DNA of 64,000 nucleotides from Pseudoxanthomonas sp. CF385. Its GTDB lineage: Bacteria; Pseudomonadota; Gammaproteobacteria; Xanthomonadales; Xanthomonadaceae. The stretch is from NCBI RefSeq assembly GCF_900104255.1, contig NZ_FNKZ01000002.1, positions 62,001-126,000 on the forward strand, written 5' to 3'. The position numbers and the translations under genes were made by a program. A model generated the notes under the pieces. That model had not been told where the DNA came from. It saw only the letters and a program-made list of their open reading frames with translations, and searched no databases. How positions within the stretch are numbered: the stretch's first letter is position 1; each line of letters begins with the position of its first letter. This document shows, piece by piece, positions 43,648 through 52,815 of this stretch.

Positions 43648-45882
43648 ATGAGACTGCTGGGACTGCTGCTGACGGTGTTCGCCCTCCCCTCCGTCGCACA
43701 GGCGAAGGACATCCGGATCCCGACGGGCCTGCAAGGGGGTGACCTCGACGCAGCGATGGTCACGCTGGCCCGCGATGCGATGGCGACCTACCACGACGAG
43801 GACCGCGCGCGCGATCTCGGCACGCGGTTCCGCCTGCAACTGGTCGCCGGCCAGTACGCGCAGGCGATCGGCAGCATCGAAGCCCTGCGTGCCCTGCGCA
43901 ACGATCCGCCTTCGCAGCCGCCCGTCTTCCTGCAGTACGACATCCACGCCCGCGCGAAGATGCTGCAGGCCCGGCGCGGGATCGCGTTCGCGCCCGCATG
44001 GCGGGACGTCTTCGCCGAGCGTTTCGGCGCGCTCGACGACCGGACGGCGTTGCAGGCGGAATTCAGCTTCGGCACCTCGCCGAGCCGGCTCCGGGGAGAT
44101 CTCGATGCAGCCCTGGCCAGGACGAAGGGAAAGCGCACGCTGCCGCTGGCCGAGGCCATCGACCTGCTCCGCGCGTACCAGGTGCAGGCCGCGTACGCCG
44201 CGTTCCAGCCGCTGTTCGACGCGGCATTGAAGGACGACGACGCGCGTCGCTACCACGTCGATCGCGACGTGCTGGTACGGACGCCGGAAGGAATCGGCAT
44301 TGCCGCCCTCGTCGTGCGCCCGGCCAAGGCATCGCCCTTGCCGACGCTGCTGCAGTTCACCGTCTACGCCAACGATGAGGTGGCCCGGGGCGATGCGAAG
44401 ACGATGGCGGCCCATGGCTACGTGGGCGCCGTGGCCTACAGCCGGGGCAAGGGCCGCAGCCCCGACGCCAACGCCCCCTTCCGGCACGATGGCGTCGACG
44501 CGGCCGCGGTGATCGGCTGGATCGCTGCGCAGCCCTGGAGCGATGGCCGGGTGGGCATGTTCGGCGGCAGCTACAACAGCTTCGCCCAGTGGTCCGCGCT
44601 GAAACAGCGGCCCCCAGCGCTCAAGGCGATCGCCACGTCGGCGTCTGCAGCGCCCGGCATCGACATCCCGATGGAAGGCAATGTCTTCCTCAATTTCATG
44701 TATCCGTGGCCGCTGTACACGGCCAGCAGCCGCTGGCTGGACGATGCCCGCTACGGCGACGGCGCACGCTGGGCGAAACTCGATCGCGAGGCCTACGCGA
44801 GCGGCCGCGCGTACCGCGAGCGGCCGTTGCTCGACGGCAGTGCGAATCCGCTGTTCGCCGAATGGCTGCAGCATCCCGCCTACGACGCGTACTGGCAGGC
44901 GATGATCCCGCAGGGCGACGCGTTCGCCGGCATCGACATCCCGGTGCTGGCCACGACGGGGTACTTCGACGGTGCGCAAGCCGGCGTGCTGCATTACTTC
45001 CGCGAACACCTGCGCCACCGCCCGCACGCCGACCACACGCTGGTGATCGGTCCCTACGAACACGTCACGATGCAGACGGGCGTGCCGCCGACCGTGCAGG
45101 GCTATGCGCCGGATGCCGCCGCGCGCATCAATCTGCAGGCGCTGCGGCTGTCGTGGTTCGACCATGTGTTCAAGGGCGCACCGAAACCCGACCTGCTGGC
45201 AGACCGCGTGAACTGGCAGGTCATGGGTGCCGACACCTGGCGTCATGCGCACACGCTGGAGACGATGGCGACGCGCCGCCAGTCGCTGTGCCTGGCCCCA
45301 GGCACGGCGGCCGGGACGCATGCGCTGTCCTCCACGCCGCAGCCCGGTGTGGTCGCCACCCAGCACGTGGACTTCAATGACCGTAGCGACGCGGGCTGGA
45401 CGGCACCTCAGAACGTACTCAACCCGCAGCTGGATCCGCATGCGGGCCTGGTCTTTGCCGGCGACCCACTGCCCCAGGACACCGAACTGGCGGGGCCGTT
45501 CGACGGCGCGCTCGATTTCACCGTCAACAAGCGCGATGCCGACATCGCCATCGGCGTGTACGAACTCACTGCCGAAGGCCGGTACTTCGATCTCGCGTGG
45601 TGGCTGCAGCGCGCGAGCTACGGTGCGGATCGCCGCGAGCGTCGCTTGCTCGCCCCTGGCGTACCGCAACGCCTCGCCGTGAAGGACACGCGTCTGATCG
45701 GGCGCGTGTTGGCGGCGGGTAGCCGCCTGGTCGTGACGGTGGGCGTGAGCAAGCAGCCGGATCGCCAGCTCAACCTGGGCAGCGGCAAGGATCCGTCGGA
45801 CGAAGTGCTCGCCGACGCGGGTGCGCCGCTCGAGATCCGGTGGCACGGCAGCAGCTGCCTGACGTTCGGCGTGCGCGACTGA
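43648..45882 (+). CDS. Exported CocE/NonD-family hydrolase
   Basis: 744 residues. Signal peptide (MRLLGLLLTVFALPSVAQA), an N-terminal helical region of about 190 residues not usual for the family, then the alpha/beta-hydrolase core with Ser308 in the elbow MFGGSYNS, an acid in the TGYFDGAQ region and His in IGPYEHVTMQT. A C-terminal jelly-roll domain (about 560-744; ending RWHGSSCLTFGVRD) follows, as in X-Pro dipeptidyl-peptidase and cocaine-esterase relatives. It probably cleaves acyl, peptide or beta-lactam bonds in the periplasm. Stands alone. Confidence 0.9.
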   Translation: MRLLGLLLTVFALPSVAQAKDIRIPTGLQGGDLDAAMVTLARDAMATYHDEDRARDLGTRFRLQLVAGQYAQAIGSIEALRALRNDPPSQPPVFLQYDIHARAKMLQARRGIAFAPAWRDVFAERFGALDDRTALQAEFSFGTSPSRLRGDLDAALARTKGKRTLPLAEAIDLLRAYQVQAAYAAFQPLFDAALKDDDARRYHVDRDVLVRTPEGIGIAALVVRPAKASPLPTLLQFTVYANDEVARGDAKTMAAHGYVGAVAYSRGKGRSPDANAPFRHDGVDAAAVIGWIAAQPWSDGRVGMFGGSYNSFAQWSALKQRPPALKAIATSASAAPGIDIPMEGNVFLNFMYPWPLYTASSRWLDDARYGDGARWAKLDREAYASGRAYRERPLLDGSANPLFAEWLQHPAYDAYWQAMIPQGDAFAGIDIPVLATTGYFDGAQAGVLHYFREHLRHRPHADHTLVIGPYEHVTMQTGVPPTVQGYAPDAAARINLQALRLSWFDHVFKGAPKPDLLADRVNWQVMGADTWRHAHTLETMATRRQSLCLAPGTAAGTHALSSTPQPGVVATQHVDFNDRSDAGWTAPQNVLNPQLDPHAGLVFAGDPLPQDTELAGPFDGALDFTVNKRDADIAIGVYELTAEGRYFDLAWWLQRASYGADRRERRLLAPGVPQRLAVKDTRLIGRVLAAGSRLVVTVGVSKQPDRQLNLGSGKDPSDEVLADAGAPLEIRWHGSSCLTFGVRD

Positions 45883-46030
45883 CCCGCGCGGCCGGCAGGG
45901 CGCGTCAGGTTCGGTCGGACCGAATCCGCTTCCGTCGCCATGCGGGGCGTTTCGTCGCAGACCGGTTGTCCGCGGCGGCGGCGCGGCGCGAGGATCACGG
46001 TGTGCCGGTTGCCGGCCCCAAGGAGCCTCC

Positions 46031-46255
46031 ATGAAGACCCTCGTCGCGCTTGTCGCCTGGTGCATCCTGTTCGTGCTGTGCTGGCCGCTGGCCCTGCTGG
46101 TGCTGGTGCTGTGGCCGCTGGCATGGTTGGTGTCGCTGCCCTTCCGGCTGGTGGGCGTGACCTTCTCCGCGCTGTTCGCCTTCCTGCATGCGCTACTGAT
46201 GCTGCCGGCACGCCTGCTCGGGGCGCGCCCGCGCGCCATGGCCACGCCCGCATGA
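46031..46255 (+). CDS. Small hydrophobic membrane protein
   Basis: 74 residues, almost entirely hydrophobic: two or three closely packed helices (VALVAWCILFVLCWPLALLV, then LVWLVSLPF-like and FSALFAFLHALLML) and a basic tail (RLLGARPRA). AAGGAGCC lies seven bases before the ATG, which strongly supports expression. No family assigned; similar tiny proteins are common in this bacterial family. Its stop codon overlaps an ATGA from which the next gene could start. Confidence 0.75.
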   Translation: MKTLVALVAWCILFVLCWPLALLVLVLWPLAWLVSLPFRLVGVTFSALFAFLHALLMLPARLLGARPRAMATPA

Positions 46256-46284
46256 TCGCCATGCGCACGCCGGGGTCCCACCCG

Positions 46285-46785
46285 ATGAGGAAGCTCATGC
46301 CCGTGCTGCTGGGCCTGGGGCTGTTCGCGTTCGCCGGCCGTACGGCGGCGGCGGACCCGTCGCCTGAACGCACGCCGGAAGCCCTCACGCAGCACGTCGC
46401 CACGCTCGACGGCGCGCTGTTCGACGCGTTCAACCACTGCGACGATCCGGCGCAACTGGCGCGCCACGCGGACTACTTCGATGCGGCCGTGGAGTTCTAC
46501 CACGACAACGGCGGGGTCACCTGGACCCGCGACGAGATGATCGGCCGCACCCGCGACAACGTGTGCGGCAAGTACCAGCGCCGCCTGGTAGCGGGTTCGC
46601 TGAAGGTCTATCCGATCCGCGGCTATGGCGCGATCGCGCAGGGCGAGCACACGTTCTGCGCGACCGACGGCGGCGACTGCGGCGGCATGGCCGACTTCAC
46701 GATGGTCTGGCGCGAGCAGGGCGGCCGCTGGCAGGTCACCCGCGTGCTGAGCTACGGCCATCGGCCCGCGCCGCCCGCACCCTGA
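46285..46785 (+). CDS. Exported NTF2-like (DUF4440-type) protein
   Basis: 166 residues with a signal peptide (MRKLMPVLLGLGLFAFAGRTAAA). The mature domain has the NTF2-like/SnoaL layout: an N-terminal helix pair with DGALFDAFNHCDD, then FEFYHDNGG-like strand (VEFYHDNGGVTWTRDE) and a C-terminal strand FTMVWREQGGRWQVTRVLSYGH. Such domains bind small ligands or act as enzymes; two Cys pairs may form periplasmic disulfides. Starts at 46252 (ATGA overlap) or 46261 would lengthen the N-terminus and spoil the signal peptide. Confidence 0.82.
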   Translation: MRKLMPVLLGLGLFAFAGRTAAADPSPERTPEALTQHVATLDGALFDAFNHCDDPAQLARHADYFDAAVEFYHDNGGVTWTRDEMIGRTRDNVCGKYQRRLVAGSLKVYPIRGYGAIAQGEHTFCATDGGDCGGMADFTMVWREQGGRWQVTRVLSYGHRPAPPAP

Positions 46786-46885
46786 CACCCGGCGACTTCG
46801 CACTGGCTTCACACAGGGCCCCTCGCCCGCCCACGGCCATCAGCGACCGTGCGCCTGCACTCCTGCAGGCTGACGGAACTTGACG

Positions 46886-47452
46886 ATGGCGAGCATGCCG
46901 CTTCCCTCCCCCACGACCCGATGGATCCGCCGGCTGCGCCCGCTCGCCTGGGGCGGTGCGGCCGCGCTGTGGCTGGCGCCGTGGGTCGCGATGCGGTTCA
47001 CGTCCGAAGTGGCCTGGACGGGATCGGACTTCGCCCTGTTCGGCGCCATGTTGCTCACCGGCTGCGTCGCCTTCGAGATCGCGGCGCGCGCGGCACGGGC
47101 GCCCGCGTATCTCGCCGCGAGCGTGATTGCGCTGGGTGCGGCATTCCTGCTGGTGTGGGCCAATCTGGCGGTCGGGATCGTCGGCGAGCCCTCGCAGCCG
47201 GCCAACCTGGCGTTCATGACGATTCCCCTGGTCGGCATCGTGGGCGCCGCCCTCGCCCGTCGGAAGCCGCGCGGCATGGCCGTCACCCTGATGGCGATGG
47301 CCGGCCTGCAGATCGTCGCGGGCGGCCTGGCGCTGCAGGCGGGTACGCAGGAACCCCGCGGGTTCCTGCTGGGCTTCACCGCCGCGTATGTCGCGGTGTG
47401 GCTGCTGTGCGCGACCCTGTTCCGCAAGGCGGCCGACGCGGCACCGCGATAG
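46886..47452 (+). CDS. Hypothetical integral membrane protein
   Basis: 188 residues with five hydrophobic segments (about 20-38, 46-66, 74-95, 104-120, 128-175). Charged residues are concentrated in short loops (RRKPRG), and the protein ends FRKAADAAPR. The first ATG with a GGA-containing site is used; a TTG two codons earlier is possible. No family is recognised. Convergent with the NTF2-like gene at 47459, only six bases from its stop codon. Confidence 0.75.
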   Translation: MASMPLPSPTTRWIRRLRPLAWGGAAALWLAPWVAMRFTSEVAWTGSDFALFGAMLLTGCVAFEIAARAARAPAYLAASVIALGAAFLLVWANLAVGIVGEPSQPANLAFMTIPLVGIVGAALARRKPRGMAVTLMAMAGLQIVAGGLALQAGTQEPRGFLLGFTAAYVAVWLLCATLFRKAADAAPR

Positions 47453-47458
47453 CCGGGA

Positions 47459-47890
47459 TCACCGCGGCTTGCTGTGCCAGAGCGCGTTGACGATGACCCA
47501 GCGGCCGTCGAAGCGGCCCATGTGAAAATGGTCGACGAACCACGGCGTTTCCAGGCGCACGGCGGCGGTCTCGGCGGTCACGTCGAGGATGCGGCAGCTG
47601 CGGCTCCATTGTTCCTTCGGCGTCTTCAGCACGCCCTGGCGGGTCAGCGCCACGAGTTCGTCCTTCGACATCCGGCGCAGGCCGAGGCGCTCGTACGGCG
47701 TGTCGCCGACCACGGCGCGCTTGGCCAGGTCCGGGTGCAGCGCGCGCGATACCCGCGCCGGGTCGCCTTCGAGCTGGCCGTCGATGTAGTCCAGGCAGGT
47801 GGCCTCGATCGCCGCCAGCGTGGCGGCGTCGGCCGCGGGGGCCGGCGTGGTGGCAGCGGCCGCCGCCATGACCAGGGAAAGCAACGACAT
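47459..47890 (-). CDS. Exported putative lumazine-binding/NTF2-like protein
   Basis: 143 residues. Short signal peptide (MSLLSLVMAAAAATTPAPA), then the pattern of the putative lumazine-binding family: IEATCLDYIDGQLEGDPARVSRALHPDLAKR, ELVALTRQG and HFHMGRFDGRWVIVNALWH. The latter His-rich strand is the family's most conserved part. Function of these NTF2-fold proteins is unknown despite the name. AAGGAG seven bases upstream. Ligand unknown; it lies downstream of a YCII-type gene on the same strand. Confidence 0.87.
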   Translation of the reverse strand: MSLLSLVMAAAAATTPAPAADAATLAAIEATCLDYIDGQLEGDPARVSRALHPDLAKRAVVGDTPYERLGLRRMSKDELVALTRQGVLKTPKEQWSRSCRILDVTAETAAVRLETPWFVDHFHMGRFDGRWVIVNALWHSKPR

Positions 47891-48029
47891 GCGGAACTCC
47901 TTCGCGTCTGTTCGGGGGAATGGCCTGCGGGCCTGCCCGGTCACACGGGAATGACGCGACGGGCGGGCCATGCTGGGGCACGCACCCGCAGCGTCCACGT
48001 GCCGGAAGTTGGTCGGCCGCCGGGGCCCT

Positions 48030-48401
48030 TCAGCCGCCGGACATGCCGCAGTCGGGCGCCTCTTCGATGGCGCGCACCTCGCACTCGATGTCCCATTCCT
48101 CGCCATGCACCTGCAGGAAGCGGCGCGTATGGGCGATGGCCTCCTCCAACGAGTCGGCCTTGAGGATGGCGAAGCCGCCGATGACCTCCTTGGCCTCGGT
48201 GAACGGGCCGTCGGTCACCCGGATCTCGCCGAAGCGCGAGCGTACGCGCGCGCCCTGCGCGGTCGGCATCAGCCCGGCGGTATCGAGCAGCACGCCGGCG
48301 GCGGACATCTCGCCGATCAACGCCATCATTTCGGTCATCAGCCGTTCGCTGGGTTGCTGGCCGGTGGTCTCATCGACCCGGATCATCGAAAGGAACCGCA
48401 T
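48030..48401 (-). CDS. YCII-related (DGPF-domain) protein
   Basis: 123 residues, MRFLSMIRVDETTGQQ, with the DGPFTEAKEVIGGFAILKA hallmark and a following SLEEAIAHTRRFL helix. It has the same length as the YCII protein at 14824 but differs in sequence, so it is an older paralogue. AGGAGG seven bases before the ATG. It is 139 bp upstream of the NTF2-like gene. Members of this type often partner ECF sigma factors; none is in the window. Confidence 0.9.
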   Translation of the reverse strand: MRFLSMIRVDETTGQQPSERLMTEMMALIGEMSAAGVLLDTAGLMPTAQGARVRSRFGEIRVTDGPFTEAKEVIGGFAILKADSLEEAIAHTRRFLQVHGEEWDIECEVRAIEEAPDCGMSGG

Positions 48402-48482
48402 GGTCTGCCTCCTGGGGCATGGGAACTGCCTCAGCGACGGACGGCGACGGACGGAATCGACATTCCCCGGAACACCGGTGGC

Positions 48483-49712
48483 TCAGGGCAGCCAGAGCTT
48501 CTCGAGTTCGCGGAAGCCCCAGGTGGCCGGGGACTCGACACTCACGATGCGCTCGCGGTCGCCGGCGGAGGCCAGGTCGACGTCGGTCATCAGCAGGTGG
48601 GTGCGCGATTTGGCCGAATAGAACACGCGCACACGCGGTGCCAGCAAGGTGGCCGGATTCTGTTCCACCACCACCGCCAAACGGTCGCTGGACAGGCGCA
48701 CGAGGGCGCCGATGGGATAGATGCCCACGCTGCGCACGAAGGCCTTCAGCAGGGTTTCGTCGAAGTGTCCTTGCCAGCCGGCCATGCGGCGCAGGGATTC
48801 GGCCGGGTCCCAGCCGGCCTTGTACGGACGGTTGGAGGTGATGGCGTCGTAGACGTCGCAGATCGCGCTCATCCGCGTCAGCAGCGGCAGGTCGGTGCCC
48901 GACAATCGCTGCGGATACCCGGCGCCGTTGACCTTCTCGTGGTGGTGGCGGGCGATGTGCAGGATCGCCTCCTGGGTGATGCCGCCATCGCGCAGCAGGC
49001 GTTCGCCGTGCACGGGATGCTGGCGGACGATGGCGAATTCCTCTTCGGTCAGCTTGCCGGGCTTGTTGAGCACGTCGGGCGGCAGCAGGGCCTTGCCCAT
49101 GTCGTGCAGCAGTCCGCCCAGGGCGGCGTCGCGCACCTGGTCTTCGGGCAGCTGCAACTGGCGCGCCAGCATCGCCATCAGCGCGCCCACGGCCACCGAA
49201 TGCAGATAGGTATAGCTGTCGGCGTCCTTCAGCCGCGCCACGCTGACCAGCGCGGTGGGATGCCGGTCGACCGAACCGGTGATCTCGTCCAGCAGCGGCA
49301 TCACATGCTGGGCGTCCACGCCCTTGCCCAGCCGCACTTCGCGGAACATCGCCTCGACGGCCTCGCGGCCGTCGTCGCAGATGCGGCGGGCGCGGGCCAG
49401 CTCGGCGCCCAGGCTGACGTGGCCGTCGGGCACGATGACGCGGCGGCGGTCCGAAGCAGTGCCTTCTTCCGGTGCGGATCCGCCGGCACCGTCCGGCGTG
49501 GCGTCGGCCTCGTCGACGTCGGGCTCCTCCTCGACCTCGCTCCGCGACAGGTCCACGACCACCTGCTCGACCCCACTGTCCTGCAGCTCGGCCAGGCGCG
49601 CCTCGTCCAGCAGGAAGGACGTACGCCAGAACGGATGCTGCATCCACGGGCCGACCAGCTTCTGGACGAACATCCCAGGGCGCAGGTCGGCGACGTCGAG
49701 GGTCCTCAGCAT
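48483..49712 (-). CDS. HD-GYP domain cyclic-di-GMP phosphodiesterase
   Basis: 409 residues with an N-terminal DUF3391-type domain (about 1-120, including an acidic, low-complexity stretch EVEEEPDVDEADATPDG) and an HD-GYP domain (about 155-330). Metal and substrate motifs: HSVAVGALM, LLHDMGKALLPPDVL, HPVHGERLL, HHHEKVNGAGYP and CDVYDAITSNRPYK. The GYP signature is present as GAGYP, so it should hydrolyse c-di-GMP. Together with the EAL-GGDEF protein at 38.9 kb it gives the window two c-di-GMP enzymes. Divergent from the GFA gene. Confidence 0.92.
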   Translation of the reverse strand: MLRTLDVADLRPGMFVQKLVGPWMQHPFWRTSFLLDEARLAELQDSGVEQVVVDLSRSEVEEEPDVDEADATPDGAGGSAPEEGTASDRRRVIVPDGHVSLGAELARARRICDDGREAVEAMFREVRLGKGVDAQHVMPLLDEITGSVDRHPTALVSVARLKDADSYTYLHSVAVGALMAMLARQLQLPEDQVRDAALGGLLHDMGKALLPPDVLNKPGKLTEEEFAIVRQHPVHGERLLRDGGITQEAILHIARHHHEKVNGAGYPQRLSGTDLPLLTRMSAICDVYDAITSNRPYKAGWDPAESLRRMAGWQGHFDETLLKAFVRSVGIYPIGALVRLSSDRLAVVVEQNPATLLAPRVRVFYSAKSRTHLLMTDVDLASAGDRERIVSVESPATWGFRELEKLWLP

Positions 49713-49814
49713 GCATGGCTCCGGCGGGCTGGGGTCCAGTATTCTCCCGGGCGGCGACCGGGAACAGCGGGGGAACCCCTACACCCCGGAACCGATATCG
49801 GCACGGGAGGCCGC

Positions 49815-50219
49815 ATGCTGAAGACCTATACCGGCAGCTGCCATTGCGGCGCCGTCCGCTTCCAGGCCGACATCGACCTGACCCAGCCCACCTACCGGTG
49901 CAACTGCTCGGTCTGCCGGCGCAACCGCTTCTGGCCGGCGATCGTCGCGCCGGACCGGTTCAGGCTGCTGGCCGGCGAAGAGACGCTGACCGAATACCGG
50001 TTCAACTCGCTGCGCAACTCGCACCACTTCTGCCGCACCTGTGGGGTGCGACCGTTCGGCATCGGCAACAACGTCCCGGACGGCGACCGGATCTACGGCG
50101 TGAACCTGGGATGCCTCGAGAATGCGACGCCGGAAGAGCTCGCTGCCGCGCCGATCACCTACGTGGACGGTGCGCACGACCGCTGGCAGGACGCACCCGC
50201 GCTGACCGGCTATCTGTAG
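49815..50219 (+). CDS. GFA family (CENP-V/GFA-like) zinc protein
   Basis: 134 residues. All zinc ligands of the GFA fold are seen: Cys9 and Cys11 (GSCHCGAVRF), Cys29, Cys31 and Cys34 (YRCNCSVCRR) and the pair Cys73 and Cys76 (HFCRTCGVRPFG). The named activity, glutathione-formaldehyde activation, is not established for most members; the protein is best described as a zinc-binding GFA-fold protein. Cytosolic, monocistronic and divergent from the HD-GYP gene. Confidence 0.92.
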   Translation: MLKTYTGSCHCGAVRFQADIDLTQPTYRCNCSVCRRNRFWPAIVAPDRFRLLAGEETLTEYRFNSLRNSHHFCRTCGVRPFGIGNNVPDGDRIYGVNLGCLENATPEELAAAPITYVDGAHDRWQDAPALTGYL

Positions 50220-50345
50220 TGCATCTCACGGCGGCCGAAAATACCCCCGTCCGGCGACGACGAATCGTGTCATGTGATTGCCACACTCACACGCCCTTTT
50301 GCTAGGCTGCGGGAACGTCGACACCCGGTCGCGCAGGGACTTCCC

Positions 50346-51041
50346 GTGAGCATTTCCTCCGATTATCTGGAAAACGTTTTCAGCGACACGCATGCGCCCG
50401 CCGAGTCGCCGCTGCGTCCGCGGCCCCAGGTCGAACTGTGCCGGCGCGGAGAGATCCGCGCCGAGAAATTCCTCGACGCCGCCACCGAGGTCTTCGCCGA
50501 GAAGGGATACCAGCACGCGCGCCTGAGCGAGATCGTCGCGCGCGCCGGCGGATCGCTGGCCACGCTGTACCGCATCTTCGGCGACAAGGAAGGCCTGGCC
50601 AGCGCGATCCTCGAGCGCCGGCTGGACATGCACACCCACCTGCTGCGCGACCTCAACCTGACCGAACTGCCGCCGGAACAGGCGCTGCGTCGCGTGGCCA
50701 TCCGCATGGCACAGGTGATGGCACGCACGGACTCCCAGGTGGTGTACCGCATCGTGATCGGCGAAGGCCAGTCGTTCCCGGCGTTGCGCGACTGGTTCCT
50801 CGACCACGCGGTGGCCTCCATCCGCGCCACCCTGGCCGACTACTTCGAACAGCAGATCGCCGCCGGCCGCATGCAGCTGGCGTCCCCGAAGGCCGCCGCT
50901 GCGCAGTTCTACATGAGCCTGTTCGGCGACCAGATCTTCCGTCTCGCCGCCGGCAGCCAGCACCTGCCCGATGTGGACACGCTGGAAGCGCAGGCACTGG
51001 CCTCGGTCGACCTGTTCCTCGAGGGCGCCCTGCCGCGCTGA
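50346..51041 (+). CDS. TetR/AcrR family transcriptional regulator
   Basis: 231 residues starting at GTG with AGGGA upstream. A 30-residue lead is followed by the TetR DNA-binding domain (EKFLDAATEVFAEKGYQHARLSEIVARAGGSLATLYRIFGDKEGL, about 40-85) and a large helical ligand domain of the AcrR C-terminal class. Target genes are not clear; the neighbouring FAD oxidoreductase starts 85 bp downstream on the same strand and could share the transcript. Confidence 0.92.
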   Translation: MSISSDYLENVFSDTHAPAESPLRPRPQVELCRRGEIRAEKFLDAATEVFAEKGYQHARLSEIVARAGGSLATLYRIFGDKEGLASAILERRLDMHTHLLRDLNLTELPPEQALRRVAIRMAQVMARTDSQVVYRIVIGEGQSFPALRDWFLDHAVASIRATLADYFEQQIAAGRMQLASPKAAAAQFYMSLFGDQIFRLAAGSQHLPDVDTLEAQALASVDLFLEGALPR

Positions 51042-51125
51042 CCGCTGCAGGCGCAGCCGCGCCTTCTTCACCTCGGCCTGAACGCCGCGATGCCAGCATG
51101 GCGCATCGCGACGCACGGGCATGGC

Positions 51126-52337
51126 ATGGACCTGAAGAGTGGCTACCCCTACTGGGCCGTAAAGAACGGGCTGATGCACGCCTTTCCGGCGCTGCAGGCC
51201 GACCACCGCTGCGACGTGGCCATCGTCGGCGGCGGCATTACCGGCGCACTGATCGCCGACCGGCTGGCAGCGGACGGCTTCGATGTCGCCGTGCTGGAGC
51301 AGCGCGACATCGGCTGGGGCAGCACGGCCGCCAGCACCGCGCTGCTGCAGTACGAGATCGACACGCACCTGGTGGACCTCGCGCGCCAGTATGGCGAAGC
51401 CGATGCCGCCCTCGCCTATCGCGCGTGCGCGCAGGCCATCGACCGGCTGAAGGAGATCGCGTCGCCCTGGCGCGATGTGGAATTCGCCCGCGCCGACAGT
51501 CTGTACTACGCCAGCCGGCGTCGCGACGTGGCGGCGCTGAAGGACGAATACGAGGCGCGGCGACGCCATGGGCTCGCGGTAACGCTGCTCGATGACGCGC
51601 GGATCCGCGAAGACTACGGCTTCGATGCGCCGGCCGCGCTTCTCAGCACGCAGGCGGCGAGGGTCGACCCGTACCGGTTGACGCACCGCCTGCTCGAACG
51701 CCTGCAGCGCCAGGGCGCCGGCATTTTCGACCGCACCTGCATGGTCGACCTGAAGACGACCGCGCGCGGCGTCGCGTTGCAGACAAACTCGGGGGCCTGC
51801 GTACGCGCCGCCCACGTGGTGCTCGCAGGCGGCTACGCCAACCAGCACTGGGTACGCCAGCGGGTGGCGCGCAACCGCAGCAGCTATGCGCTGATCACCG
51901 ATCCCCTCCCCTCCGATCGCCTGGGCTTCCTGCAGGACACGTTGCTGTGGGAGACCGCGCGCCCCTACCTGTATACGCGCAGCACCGCCGACGGCCGCCT
52001 GCTGCTGGGCGGTGAGGACGACGCCGTGGACATCCCCGCCCGGCGCGACGCGCGCGTGCAGAAGAAGGCCCGCACGCTGGTGAAACGGTTGCGCCGGCTG
52101 TTTCCCGGACTGGATATCACGCCCGCCTTTTCGTGGGCGGGTACCTTCGCGGAAACCGCCGATGGCCTGCCGTTCTTCGGCACGCATCCGCAGTGGGGGC
52201 CACGCGTCCACTTCGCGATGGCCTACGGCGGCAACGGCATCACCTACAGCGTGCTGGGCGCCGACCTGCTGAGCGCACGCCTGCAGCGGCGTCGGCATCC
52301 GCTATGGCCGCTGTTCTCGTTCGAACGGACGCGATAA
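51126..52337 (+). CDS. FAD-dependent oxidoreductase (DAO family)
   Basis: 403 residues. FAD-binding GGGITGALIADRL near residue 35, with an acidic end of beta 2 (VLEQRDIGWGSTAAST), and C-terminal GGEDD and GYGGNGITYS-like motif (AYGGNGITYSVLGADLL) that contacts the flavin. This is the D-amino-acid oxidase/glycine-oxidase superfamily; relatives of this length oxidise amines or act in siderophore or cell-wall precursor metabolism. Substrate not assigned. The start at MDLKSGYPYW is chosen because homologues begin with this aromatic motif; the ribosome binding site is weak. Confidence 0.88.
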   Translation: MDLKSGYPYWAVKNGLMHAFPALQADHRCDVAIVGGGITGALIADRLAADGFDVAVLEQRDIGWGSTAASTALLQYEIDTHLVDLARQYGEADAALAYRACAQAIDRLKEIASPWRDVEFARADSLYYASRRRDVAALKDEYEARRRHGLAVTLLDDARIREDYGFDAPAALLSTQAARVDPYRLTHRLLERLQRQGAGIFDRTCMVDLKTTARGVALQTNSGACVRAAHVVLAGGYANQHWVRQRVARNRSSYALITDPLPSDRLGFLQDTLLWETARPYLYTRSTADGRLLLGGEDDAVDIPARRDARVQKKARTLVKRLRRLFPGLDITPAFSWAGTFAETADGLPFFGTHPQWGPRVHFAMAYGGNGITYSVLGADLLSARLQRRRHPLWPLFSFERTR

Positions 52338-52410
52338 CCGCACGGCGTTGACATCCGCATCATCCGCCGCGCCCCAGGCTGCCCGCACGTCCACCGCAGG
52401 AGACGGCACC

Positions 52411-52803
52411 ATGCCCCGTGGAGACAAGTCCGCCTATACGGACAAGCAGAAGCGCCAGGCGGAACACATCGAAGACAGCGAGATCGAACAGGGCCGCCCG
52501 CGCAAGGTCGCCGAACGCATCGCGTGGGCCACCGTCAACAAACAGGATGGCGGCGGCAAGCAGGCCGGCGCGGGCCGCAAGGCCGCGAAGAAGACGGCCA
52601 AGAAAGCGACGAAGAAGACCGCCACGAAGACGGCGACAAAGAAAGCGGCCGACAAGACCGCCAAGAAGGCCGTGCGGAAGACCGCCAAGAAGACGGTCCG
52701 CAAGGCGTCGAAAAAATCCGCGGCCAAGAAGACGGCACGGAAGACCACCCGGAAGGCATCCGGGAAAAAGACCGTCCGCAAGCGCACCGCGCGCGACGGA
52801 TGA
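52411..52803 (+). CDS. Histone H1-like Lys/Ala-rich protein with short N-terminal domain
   Basis: 130 residues in two parts. Residues 1-50 form a small conserved module (GDKSAYTDKQKRQAEHIEDS...VAERIAWATVNK) found in proteins often mislabelled plasmid stabilisation. Residues 55-130 are a strongly basic tail of repeated KKTAKK/KKATKK units like those of AlgP and histone H1. It is expected to bind DNA without sequence specificity and condense the nucleoid. GCAGGAGA precedes the ATG. A strong hairpin follows. It is one of two genes in the window with such a tail (compare PhaE at 55095). Confidence 0.88.
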   Translation: MPRGDKSAYTDKQKRQAEHIEDSEIEQGRPRKVAERIAWATVNKQDGGGKQAGAGRKAAKKTAKKATKKTATKTATKKAADKTAKKAVRKTAKKTVRKASKKSAAKKTARKTTRKASGKKTVRKRTARDG

Positions 52804-52815
52804 CGGATACGAGAA

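Noticed and set aside
43453..46812. 1119-codon open frame on the minus strand
   Set aside because: Antisense to the CocE hydrolase and its neighbours; the translation is rich in Arg, His, Gly and Val without domain structure, a usual shadow in high-GC DNA.
52411..52803. Tandem DNA repeat or CRISPR-like array
   Set aside because: The periodicity is that of Lys-Lys-Thr-Ala codons in a basic protein tail; there are no constant repeats with unique spacers.
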